A program made the position numbers and the translations under genes. Positions 26,341-33,836 of a DNA stretch of 64,000 bases are shown piece by piece. The stretch's first letter is position 1. The number at the start of each line of letters is the position of its first letter. The notes under the pieces are model-generated. The model was not told the DNA's origin. It did no database searches and saw nothing but the letters and a program-made list of their open reading frames with translations. Source of the DNA: Paenibacillus sp. HW567 (GTDB taxonomy: Bacteria; Bacillota; Bacilli; Paenibacillales; Paenibacillaceae); NCBI RefSeq assembly GCF_000374185.1, contig NZ_KB910518.1:6585286-6649285 (forward strand). The letters run 5' to 3'.

Positions 26341-26394
26341 GAGGTAGTTCAGCAGAGCTATGATGAACATGCTGAACATGAACATCAACAACAA
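26329..26394 (-). CDS. Hydrophobic mini-peptide, holin-like toxin or its remnant
   Basis: 21 codons on the minus strand from TTG 26394 (or 18 from ATG 26385): mostly Leu, Met, Phe and Ile, ending ALLNYLKKK. This is the C-terminal pattern of small holin-like type I toxins. GGAAGGG lies 8 nt before the TTG. Known members are usually somewhat longer at the N-terminus, and here the upstream sequence is a terminator hairpin, so the gene may be truncated. Confidence 0.4.
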   Translation of the reverse strand: MLLMFMFSMFIIALLNYLKKK

Positions 26395-26396
26395 CG

Positions 26397-26427
26397 AAGG
26401 CGCCCTTCCATAAAGGAAAGGCGCCTT
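26397..26427 (-). terminator. Intrinsic terminator of the RND exporter gene
   Basis: GGCGCC-TTTCC / GGAAG-GGCGCC hairpin directly after the exporter stop at 26458, followed by a T-rich stretch on the minus strand. Confidence 0.6.
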
Positions 26428-26457
26428 ATCTTCGTTCTACAGCTACATAATCACCGT

Positions 26458-29400
26458 TTATTCATACACCTTTTTGCTGCGGAATCTCATCAGGAATTCA
26501 TACACAACCGGTACGACAACCAATGTTAGCAGGGTGGAGCTGACCAGACCGCCGATAACTGTTACGCCAAGGCCCTTGGAGATGATGCCTGCGCTGTTTT
26601 CGAGGCCCGTTACGAGCGGCAGCAGTGCGCCGATGGTTGCCAGTGCGGTCATCAGGATTGGGCGCAAGCGGGTAGCCCCGGCTTCAAGCAGGGCTTGGCG
26701 CGTTGCCATTCCCTCTTTTTCCTTGTGAATTACGCGGTCGATCAAAACAATTGCATTGGTGACCACGATCCCAATCAGCATCAGTGCACCCATAAGTGCA
26801 GAGACGTTCAGGGTCTCTCCCGCCAGCAGCAGGGCAACAAGTGCTCCAATTACCGTGAACGGCAGGGAGAACAGGATTGCAAACGGTGCAAGACCTCCAC
26901 CGAACGTAACAACGAGCACGAAGTATACGATGGCGATAGCGGCTAACATGGCAATGCCGAGTTGTCCGAAGGTATCGTTAATTTGCTCGGTTACACCGCC
27001 GAAGGTGACGGTTACGCCATCTGGCAGCTTGAGTGCGTCGATCTTGTCTTTGACATTGTTCGAAGCACTGTTGACGTCATTTGCAATGATCTCTGCGGTA
27101 ACGTCAACCTTCATTTTACCGTCTTCCCGGGTAATGGAGTCCGGCGAAGTTCCGTTCTCAATTTTGGCTACCTCGCCAATCGGCACTGTGATCCCAAGCG
27201 GAGAGGTTAGCGTAGCGTCCTGCATTTCCTTAATGCTGCTGTATTTGTCTTTGTCCGTCTCAATGTAGACTTTATAATTTTTGCCGTCCATCGCTACCTC
27301 TGTCAGGACAGGGCGGGTACCGGCAGGACTGAGCTTCATTGCGATTTGCCCGGCAGTAAGGCCGAGGGAGCTGAGTTTTGCCTGGTCAGCTACGATTGTA
27401 TATTGATCATAAGCTTCGGCTAGGCTGGTCTTTCCATCCTTGAAGTTGGCAGTGTCTGCTTGTACGATTCCGGCAATTTCGTCGGCTACCGGCTTCAACT
27501 GTTCCAGACTGTCGCCAAAAATATTTACGGTCAGCGTGCTGCCGCCAAGACCCCCGCCTGACATGCCGGACATATCACCCCACACGCCTTCCGGCACCTC
27601 TTTGGTCAGGCCTTCAATCAGCTTTTCTTTTACGGTATCAAAATCCGGAGTGTCACTGTCAAAGGTAACGTAGAAGAGACCTGAGTTCCCGGAGCCGCCC
27701 AATCCGAACGGGCTGCTGCCCCCGATGGAATATTGCATTTTATCCAAATGCTTGTTAGCCATATACTTCTGTTCCATAATATATTTCTCGGCCTTCAGCC
27801 CCAGATTCTCTACATCTTTCATTGTCTGGCCTGCCTTCGGCGAGAAGGTGAGCGTTACGTTCTTCTCCTCCTGGGAAGGCATGAAGCTGACGCCGATGGG
27901 TTTGATCAGGAACAGGCTGCCCACCAGCAGAAGCACGGCAACGCCGAAGGTGATCAGCTTGTGGGAGAGCGACCAGTTCAGAATTTTTTGATAGCCGGCA
28001 GCCATCTTGTCCGGTTTATCGCTGTGGCTGGTCTTGCCCTTCTTAAGACCGTTACGGAAGAGCGTATGTGCCAGTGCGGGCACCAGGGTGATTGCCACAA
28101 CCAGCGAAGCAAGCAGGGCGAACACCATCGTGAGCGCAAAAGGCAGGAACAGCTCGCCCACCATACCGCTGACAAAAGCAAGCGGCAGGAACACGGCGAT
28201 AGTTACAATGGTTGAGGACATGATCGGCACGAACATTTCACGAGTTGCTGCACTGATCAGCTCACGGCCGCGCAGCTTCTCACCGGACAGGGTCAGCCGC
28301 CGGAAGATATTCTCGATGACGACAATCGAGTCATCGACGACACGCCCAATGGCAACGGTCATGGCCCCCAGCGTCATCATATTCAGTGTAATATTCATTT
28401 GGCGCAGACAGAGAATGGCAATCAGCAGCGACAAGGGAATGGAGATAATGGAAATTATGGTGGAGCGGATATTCCGCAGGAACAGCAGGATAATGAGTAC
28501 GGCGAACAGGGCGCCAAAAGCAGCCTTGGACAGCATCGTATTCACGGAATCCTCAATCGGCTTCCCTTGGTCCAGCAGCACCGTGAGATCCATCGACTTG
28601 AATTGCTTTTTCAGTTCTTCTGCCTTATCCTTCACACCGTTGACTACATCTACCGTATTGGCGTCATTGGCTTTTACAATTTGAATCCCGATGGATTCTT
28701 GGCCGTTCGTGCGGGAAATGGACTCTGATTTGCCGACAACTTCAATATCGGCAAGGTCTCCAAGCTTGACTGTTGGCAGGCCGGCACCGGCCGCCATGCC
28801 TGGATTACCAGCCGCGCCTACCCCGGTTACTCCGGTTGTCCCAGCCCCGGAAGCTGCGCCGGCAGCATTGGCGGGTGCACCTGCACCTGTATTGCCTGCT
28901 CCAGAAGGGACAACAGGAATACTCAGGTTTTTGAGATCGTCAACCGTGGTGACATTGCCGTCCACAACAACCGCTTTTTGTGATTTTTCCATCTCAAATA
29001 GGCCGAGCGGCACGCGAAGGGAGGAGGCCTGAACAATTCCCTTAATGGTGTCTTCCGTCAGTCCGTATTGCTTAAGCTTCGCCTGATCGAACTTCAGGGT
29101 GACCTCCTTCACATATTGTCCGGCAATCTGCACGGAGGCCACGCCTTCGACGTCTTCCAGGGCCGGACGGATATCATTCTCCGCAATGCGGGTCAGCTCT
29201 TCCAGATTACCGGAGCTATCGGACAAGCTAAGCGAAATCACCGGCAGCGAGCTTAGGCTGAACCGGGAAATTTGCGGCTTTTGCACATTGTCCGGCAAGG
29301 TTACTTCATTTAGAGCCTCGCGAACGGCGGCAGTTGCATTGTCCAGATTTGTACCGTAATCGAATTCAATAGTGATGCTGGAGGCATTCTCCAGCGAGTT

Positions 29401-29649
29401 CGAGGTCAGTGTCTTCACGCCGTCAACATTGCGGAGCTTCTGCTCCAGCGGCTTGCTGACATCATTCACAACACCTTCCGGTGCCGCCCCCGGGTAGATC
29501 GTTGTAATGCTGAGATAAGGGATGCTGATATTAGGCAAAGTCTCCTGCTTCATGGTCAGACCGCTGTACAGACCGGCGAACACGATGATGATCGTCAGAA
29601 GCCAAATGGCAAATTTGTTTCTGAGCGAGAAATTAATTAAGCTCTTCAT
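26458..29649 (-). CDS. RND family efflux transporter (SwrC/AcrB-like)
   Basis: 1063-residue proton-driven exporter in the membrane with the RND layout: one N-terminal helix, a large extracytoplasmic loop, six helices, a second loop and five helices. Visible are PNISIPYLSITTIYPGA, AIGRVVDDSIVVIENIFR (helix 4 with the proton-relay aspartates) and the C-terminal repeat LMLIGIVVTNAIVLIDRV. The closest Firmicute relative is SwrC (surfactin self-resistance). A Gly/Ala/Thr/Pro-rich insertion of about 50 residues near residue 250 is unusual. It lies 125 bp downstream of a TetR gene and probably forms an operon with it. Confidence 0.92.
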   Translation of the reverse strand: MKSLINFSLRNKFAIWLLTIIIVFAGLYSGLTMKQETLPNISIPYLSITTIYPGAAPEGVVNDVSKPLEQKLRNVDGVKTLTSNSLENASSITIEFDYGTNLDNATAAVREALNEVTLPDNVQKPQISRFSLSSLPVISLSLSDSSGNLEELTRIAENDIRPALEDVEGVASVQIAGQYVKEVTLKFDQAKLKQYGLTEDTIKGIVQASSLRVPLGLFEMEKSQKAVVVDGNVTTVDDLKNLSIPVVPSGAGNTGAGAPANAAGAASGAGTTGVTGVGAAGNPGMAAGAGLPTVKLGDLADIEVVGKSESISRTNGQESIGIQIVKANDANTVDVVNGVKDKAEELKKQFKSMDLTVLLDQGKPIEDSVNTMLSKAAFGALFAVLIILLFLRNIRSTIISIISIPLSLLIAILCLRQMNITLNMMTLGAMTVAIGRVVDDSIVVIENIFRRLTLSGEKLRGRELISAATREMFVPIMSSTIVTIAVFLPLAFVSGMVGELFLPFALTMVFALLASLVVAITLVPALAHTLFRNGLKKGKTSHSDKPDKMAAGYQKILNWSLSHKLITFGVAVLLLVGSLFLIKPIGVSFMPSQEEKNVTLTFSPKAGQTMKDVENLGLKAEKYIMEQKYMANKHLDKMQYSIGGSSPFGLGGSGNSGLFYVTFDSDTPDFDTVKEKLIEGLTKEVPEGVWGDMSGMSGGGLGGSTLTVNIFGDSLEQLKPVADEIAGIVQADTANFKDGKTSLAEAYDQYTIVADQAKLSSLGLTAGQIAMKLSPAGTRPVLTEVAMDGKNYKVYIETDKDKYSSIKEMQDATLTSPLGITVPIGEVAKIENGTSPDSITREDGKMKVDVTAEIIANDVNSASNNVKDKIDALKLPDGVTVTFGGVTEQINDTFGQLGIAMLAAIAIVYFVLVVTFGGGLAPFAILFSLPFTVIGALVALLLAGETLNVSALMGALMLIGIVVTNAIVLIDRVIHKEKEGMATRQALLEAGATRLRPILMTALATIGALLPLVTGLENSAGIISKGLGVTVIGGLVSSTLLTLVVVPVVYEFLMRFRSKKVYE

Positions 29650-29774
29650 AAGTTACATTTCTGCTCCTCTCAGGCTTTCCTGCGGGAAAACCTCCTGTAT
29701 GATTGTGCTTGGCACAGCCTATCCGTTCTTCTTTCTCTCTCTGCTTGTCATACCTGTCACTACCGTTGAAGGCT

Positions 29775-30701
29775 TCATTGAAAATTGCATACATTCTGCA
29801 TGTGGAGCGGCATCAGCTTCATTAATTCTTCAAGTTCCTTGTGCACTGCCGGATAGCCCTGCAGGTTGGACAGCATGCCTTGAATGATGGCCTTGCGCGG
29901 ATAAGGCATGAGAATTTCGCTCTCCAGAATCGTTACGGATTCCATGGCATCTTCTACACTCTGTGGTTCCATGCCGGGATCTGAGCTGAGTCCGGTCTTC
30001 ATGTCTTTGATAAGCTGAAGCGGACTCCGGCGCGGGTTATTCTTCCCCTCTTGGTGCTCTAACCAGTCGTCCAGAGCGGCGGAGGGGATCAGGGGTACAG
30101 GTCTTCCGGCGAGCAGGCCGGCTGCGGCAACATCCAATAAGTCAACAAGGTGATCGGCAAGGCGCGGAATCGGCACTGCGGACTCATAATTGTAGAGCAC
30201 CCAGATATAAGAATGGATCATCCCGCTTCCTAACAGGCACAATTCGCCTGTATAAGGAAGTATCTCCTTCCCGTACAGCATTTCAAGCTTGCTCTGGCAC
30301 CAACTGACGAGCGGGCCGTTGATCTTGCGCAGCCACTCGGGCGCATCCTTCACACCTTTTCCGGCAAGCTCCTGAAATTGCCGCTGCAAAAACTCACGCA
30401 GCTCGTATACATGATTAAGCAGGATTTCAATCTGGTTGCGCAGCTTTTCCCGCGGTGTCCTTGAGCTCTCCTGCTCCTCCCTCTGAAGAGGGTCGTGGAT
30501 CATACGGAAGCAATATATATAAATGCTGCTTTCCAGCTCTTCCTTGGATTTGAATGCCAGATAAAGACTGCCCTTGGATATCCCGCATAACTCGGCAATC
30601 TCCTGCATGGAAGTGGAAGACGAGCCTTTCACAGCGAATAGTTGCATGGCCGTTATAATTATTTGTTCCTTTTTAGTTGCATTTTTATCAACCACCAGCA
30701 A
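29775..30701 (-). CDS. TetR family regulator, upstream of the RND exporter
   Basis: 308 residues, long for the family. N-terminal HTH: SMQEIAELCGISKGSLYLAF with KSKEELESSI. The ligand domain is followed by an extra C-terminal stretch of about 100 residues. TTG 30701 has AGGAGG 5 nt upstream; GTG two codons later is possible. It probably represses its own promoter and the exporter, given the palindrome over the start point at 30735-30750. Confidence 0.87.
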   Translation of the reverse strand: MLVVDKNATKKEQIIITAMQLFAVKGSSSTSMQEIAELCGISKGSLYLAFKSKEELESSIYIYCFRMIHDPLQREEQESSRTPREKLRNQIEILLNHVYELREFLQRQFQELAGKGVKDAPEWLRKINGPLVSWCQSKLEMLYGKEILPYTGELCLLGSGMIHSYIWVLYNYESAVPIPRLADHLVDLLDVAAAGLLAGRPVPLIPSAALDDWLEHQEGKNNPRRSPLQLIKDMKTGLSSDPGMEPQSVEDAMESVTILESEILMPYPRKAIIQGMLSNLQGYPAVHKELEELMKLMPLHMQNVCNFQ

Positions 30702-30734
30702 ATGAACCTCCTTTCTGACTAGCCAGTTCTATAA

Positions 30735-30783
30735 TTGACTAAATGGTCAAGCCGATTATAATATACATTTTAGGACATTACAA
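30735..30783 (-). promoter_or_regulatory. Promoter and TetR-type operator of the exporter operon
   Basis: On the minus strand: -35 TTGTAA (30778-30783), exactly 17 bp, -10 TATAAT (30755-30760). Just downstream, over the expected start point, lies the palindrome TTGACTAAATGGTCAA (30735-30750). This is a classical repressor position. Confidence 0.65.
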
Positions 30784-30932
30784 ATTTAGGTACGTGCGGG
30801 TTGGCTGGAGGTTGCATTATTGCCTAAATTCTAGATTTGCGGCGGTTTTCAGTAGGAAGAATGAGATTCTTCATGTAATATATAAATGTGTCATTTCAGT
30901 GATGTAAGGTATAAAGAGAAGGTAGGTTATCT

Positions 30933-32441
30933 ATGAGAAGAGGATTGCAGACTTTAGTTATTATTGCGGCTTTATTGGCCTATTATTACTTTGGTTTCGG
31001 CGTATTTGGCAATACTGCCGGAACAATTATCAGTATTTTCTCCACTCTGACCGTTATTTCCATTGGGCTTGGTATTTCTATGGAGAATCGCAATCCCTCC
31101 ACAACGGTGGCCTGGATTCTGCTGCTGGCGCTAATTCCGGTGCTGGGGCTGGTCTTCTATTTGCTGTTCGGACAAAATGTGTTCAAACGGCGCAAATATG
31201 ATAAAAAAGCTCAGCGCGACCAGATGGCCTACGAGCGGATTGAGAATGACGCGCTGCGGATGCATCAGGATTGGTCGATCTTTGATGCCCCGCACCAAAA
31301 GCTGCTGGGATTATCACAAAGACTGGCACGGACTCCCATTTCGTTCAATTCCGAGACCCGCATTCTGACCAATGGCGAGGAGACCTTCGGCACACTGCTG
31401 CTGGAGCTGCGGCAGGCACAGCACCATATTCATATGGAGTATTATATTTTCCGGGCTGACCACATTGGGACGCGTATTCAGCAGATTCTGATCGAGAAGG
31501 CCCGTGCTGGCGTTGCCGTCAGATTTATGTATGATGCGGTAGGCAGTATTCAGCTCTCAAAAGCCTTCCTCAAGGAATTAAGCGATGCCGGAGTGCAGGT
31601 GGCGGCTTACGGCAATTCCACCTCCTTTTTCTCCAGCCGGGTGAACTACCGGAATCACCGCAAGATCGTTGTCATCGACGGGGATGTCGGCTTTATGGGC
31701 GGGTTGAATGTTGGCGATGAATACCTCAGCCGAAGCAAGACGTACGGCTTCTGGCGCGACACGCATATGCTGATCAGGGGAGAGGCAGTGCGGACGATGC
31801 AGATTATTTTCCTGCAGGATTGGATGCACACGACCGGCGAAAAAATACTGGAGCAGGATTATCTCTCCCCGCAGCTTCGCTTCACCACCGGGGACGGGGC
31901 GGTGCAGATTATTGCCAGCGGACCGGACAACGAGCGCCGCGCACTCAAAAATATATTCTTCTCTATGATCACCTCGGCAGAAAAGTCGGTATGGATTGCC
32001 ACCCCGTACTTTATCCCGGACGAGGATATCTTGACCGCGCTGCGTGTGGCTGCGATGTCCGGTCTTGATGTGCGGCTGCTGTTCCCGGCCAAACCGGATA
32101 AATGGATTCCGTTCCTGGCTTCGCATACCTACTTCCCGGCACTGCTGGAATCCGGTGTGAAGATTTACGAATATGAGAAGGGCTTCATTCACTCCAAGCT
32201 GCTGATTACCGACGGTGAAATAGCCACGATAGGAACAGCCAACATGGATATGCGCAGCTTCCATCTGAATTTCGAGGTCAATGCGCTGCTGCTGCAGACG
32301 GAGAGTGTAGCCCGCGTCGTTGCTGATTTCGAACGCGATCTGCTGTCTACCCGCCAGATTGTGCATGAGACCTTCATGAACAAACGGCTGCTGGAGCGGG
32401 TGCTGGAGTCGGCGGCAAGACTTATGTCTCCGCTGCTGTGA
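30933..32441 (+). CDS. cls: Cardiolipin synthase
   Basis: 502-residue membrane-bound phospholipase-D-type enzyme that makes cardiolipin from two phosphatidylglycerols. Two N-terminal helices (about residues 5-60) are followed by a PLDNc-type region and two HKD motifs: HRKIVVIDGDVGFMGG and HSKLLITDGEIATIGTANMD. The length fits family ClsA. ATG 30933 is preceded by GAAGGTAGG. It is monocistronic with its own terminator. Confidence 0.95.
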   Translation: MRRGLQTLVIIAALLAYYYFGFGVFGNTAGTIISIFSTLTVISIGLGISMENRNPSTTVAWILLLALIPVLGLVFYLLFGQNVFKRRKYDKKAQRDQMAYERIENDALRMHQDWSIFDAPHQKLLGLSQRLARTPISFNSETRILTNGEETFGTLLLELRQAQHHIHMEYYIFRADHIGTRIQQILIEKARAGVAVRFMYDAVGSIQLSKAFLKELSDAGVQVAAYGNSTSFFSSRVNYRNHRKIVVIDGDVGFMGGLNVGDEYLSRSKTYGFWRDTHMLIRGEAVRTMQIIFLQDWMHTTGEKILEQDYLSPQLRFTTGDGAVQIIASGPDNERRALKNIFFSMITSAEKSVWIATPYFIPDEDILTALRVAAMSGLDVRLLFPAKPDKWIPFLASHTYFPALLESGVKIYEYEKGFIHSKLLITDGEIATIGTANMDMRSFHLNFEVNALLLQTESVARVVADFERDLLSTRQIVHETFMNKRLLERVLESAARLMSPLL

Positions 32442-32501
32442 TGAGACTGCGCTGGTAAGACACCGCAGAGCTGCAGAGCATAAATTGTAAATTAACTAGA
32501 G

Positions 32502-32542
32502 GACCGCCGGACAAGCTTCATACAACTGTCCGGCGGTCTTTT
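32502..32542 (+). terminator. Intrinsic terminator after cls
   Basis: GACCGCCGGACA and TGTCCGGCGGTC form a perfect 12-bp stem followed by TTTTG. It isolates cls from carH. Confidence 0.85.
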
Positions 32543-32579
32543 GCATGAAGAGGCAGGCGCGGCTTGAGAAGTGAACCAG

Positions 32580-32608
32580 ATGACATAACAGAATAGCGTA
32601 TGTATAAT
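32580..32608 (+). promoter_or_regulatory. Promoter of carH
   Basis: -35 ATGACA (32580-32585), 17 bp, -10 TATAAT (32603-32608). The -10 lies inside the first unit of the 11-bp repeat array 32600-32632. Confidence 0.65.
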
Positions 32609-32632
32609 GAGTGTAAATAATTTGTATAAGGT
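32600..32632 (+). promoter_or_regulatory. Predicted CarH operator at its own gene, three 11-bp direct repeats
   Basis: Three directly abutting 11-mers: ATGTATAATGA, GTGTAAATAAT, TTGTATAAGGT (pattern (A/T/G)TGTA(T/A)NNNNN). The same pattern occurs four times at the crt promoter. Characterised CarH tetramers bind 11-bp direct repeats over promoters, so autorepression is expected. Confidence 0.65.
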
Positions 32633-32684
32633 TTAAAAATTCAAAGATATACAGTGGGAATAGAGAAAGTGAGTGAGATGGTAC

Positions 32685-33596
32685 GTGTATTCGATCAAAC
32701 AGGTCGTCGAAATGCTGGGTATCCCGTCCGTTACGCTGCGGGCCTGGGAGAACAGGCACCAGGCGGTAATCCCAGAGCGGACCGAATCAGGCTATAGGCT
32801 GTATAGCCAGGAGAATATCGAAGACCTGCGCTGGCTGAAGGAGCAGACGGAGACCAAGGGGATCAGCATTTCGCATGCTGTCCGGCTACTGAAGGCGAGT
32901 AAAGAGAAACTCCTGGAGGAGCGGACAAGTATACCGGAAGGGACACCTCAGGATGCTTTTGACAAAATGAAGCAGCAGATTTACGCGGCGCTGCTGGAAT
33001 TTCAGGGCGAACGGGCCAATGCGTTGATTGACTTCGGCTTCTCGATGTACGGATATGAAGCGATGTTCCATCAGGTCCTTGTGCCGATTCTGATTAGGGT
33101 TGGCGATGAATGGGAGGCGGGTCTTGCAACTGTGGCACAGGAGCATTACATGACCCATATGATTTCGAACCGCTTCTATCAATTTTTCAACGTGTTTCCC
33201 GTTCAGGCTCATTATCCTAAGGTATTGGCCTTTTGTCCGGCGGGAGAGGATCATCAGATTGGACTTCTGCTATTCACACTGTTCCTGCGCAAGAACGGAG
33301 TGGAGGTCATCTACCTGGGGGCGAATACGCCGGAGGAGGGCCTTGTGGAGATGCTTCACAAGCACCAGCGGATCAGGCTGGTCTGTCTCTCGGTTACAGA
33401 CAAGCAGCGGGTGGAGTATTGTGAAGACCTGATGGGACGGCTGAAGCGGACATTTCCGGAAACGGAATTCATTGCAGGGGGTAAAGGATACGAGGGTTCT
33501 GAGACGCGTTCTTCAGTGGCACGTTATACCATGAATGAACCGGCGGAACGCTGGCCCATTTGGTTTCAGGAAGTGTTTATCAAGCGGGTGAATTAG
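32685..33596 (+). CDS. carH: CarH-type B12-dependent photoreceptor and repressor (MerR family)
   Basis: About 303 residues from GTG 32685 (MYSIKQVVEM); GTG 32673 is an upstream alternative. Domains: MerR-like winged helix (residues 1-70, TLRAWENRHQAVIPERTESG), a four-helix bundle with the W-x9-EH signature (Trp143, Glu153, His154 in WEAGLATVAQEH), and a Rossmann B12-binding domain with E-x-H-x-x-G (GEDHQIG, His190 as lower cobalt ligand). In known members adenosylcobalamin drives a DNA-binding tetramer in the dark and light breaks it. The residue after Trp143 is Glu, where T. thermophilus CarH has the His that takes cobalt after photolysis. Located directly before the crt operon. Confidence 0.92.
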   Translation: MYSIKQVVEMLGIPSVTLRAWENRHQAVIPERTESGYRLYSQENIEDLRWLKEQTETKGISISHAVRLLKASKEKLLEERTSIPEGTPQDAFDKMKQQIYAALLEFQGERANALIDFGFSMYGYEAMFHQVLVPILIRVGDEWEAGLATVAQEHYMTHMISNRFYQFFNVFPVQAHYPKVLAFCPAGEDHQIGLLLFTLFLRKNGVEVIYLGANTPEEGLVEMLHKHQRIRLVCLSVTDKQRVEYCEDLMGRLKRTFPETEFIAGGKGYEGSETRSSVARYTMNEPAERWPIWFQEVFIKRVN

Positions 33597-33745
33597 TGAC
33601 TAATACATGAATTGAAGCAAAGAGAGAGGACCTTTCCTCACACCTGGCAGGTGTTGTGGAAGGGTTCTATTTTTATTGGATTCCAAAGGATTCCGGCCCC
33701 CTTGGCAACAAGCATATTCGTGGTGTTTACATCAGCGGTTAAAAT

Positions 33746-33789
33746 ATGTATGATATTTGTATCAATTATGTATAGGTATTGTATAATGT
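33746..33789 (+). promoter_or_regulatory. Predicted CarH operator and crt promoter, four 11-bp direct repeats
   Basis: Four abutting 11-mers in perfect phase: ATGTATGATAT, TTGTATCAATT, ATGTATAGGTA, TTGTATAATGT. The -10 TATAAT (33782-33787) is inside the fourth and a -35-like TTGTAT is in the second, so a bound CarH tetramer would cover the promoter. The first crt gene starts 47 bp downstream. Confidence 0.75.
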
Positions 33790-33836
33790 TTACTTTTATT
33801 TACGCATTGCTTGCAATGATACGAGGAGGAAAGAAG

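Noticed and set aside
33612..33836. 75-codon N-terminal extension of the first carotenoid desaturase
   Set aside because: It crosses the promoter and the 11-bp repeat array; the strong GAGGAGG and the normal protein start fit ATG 33837.
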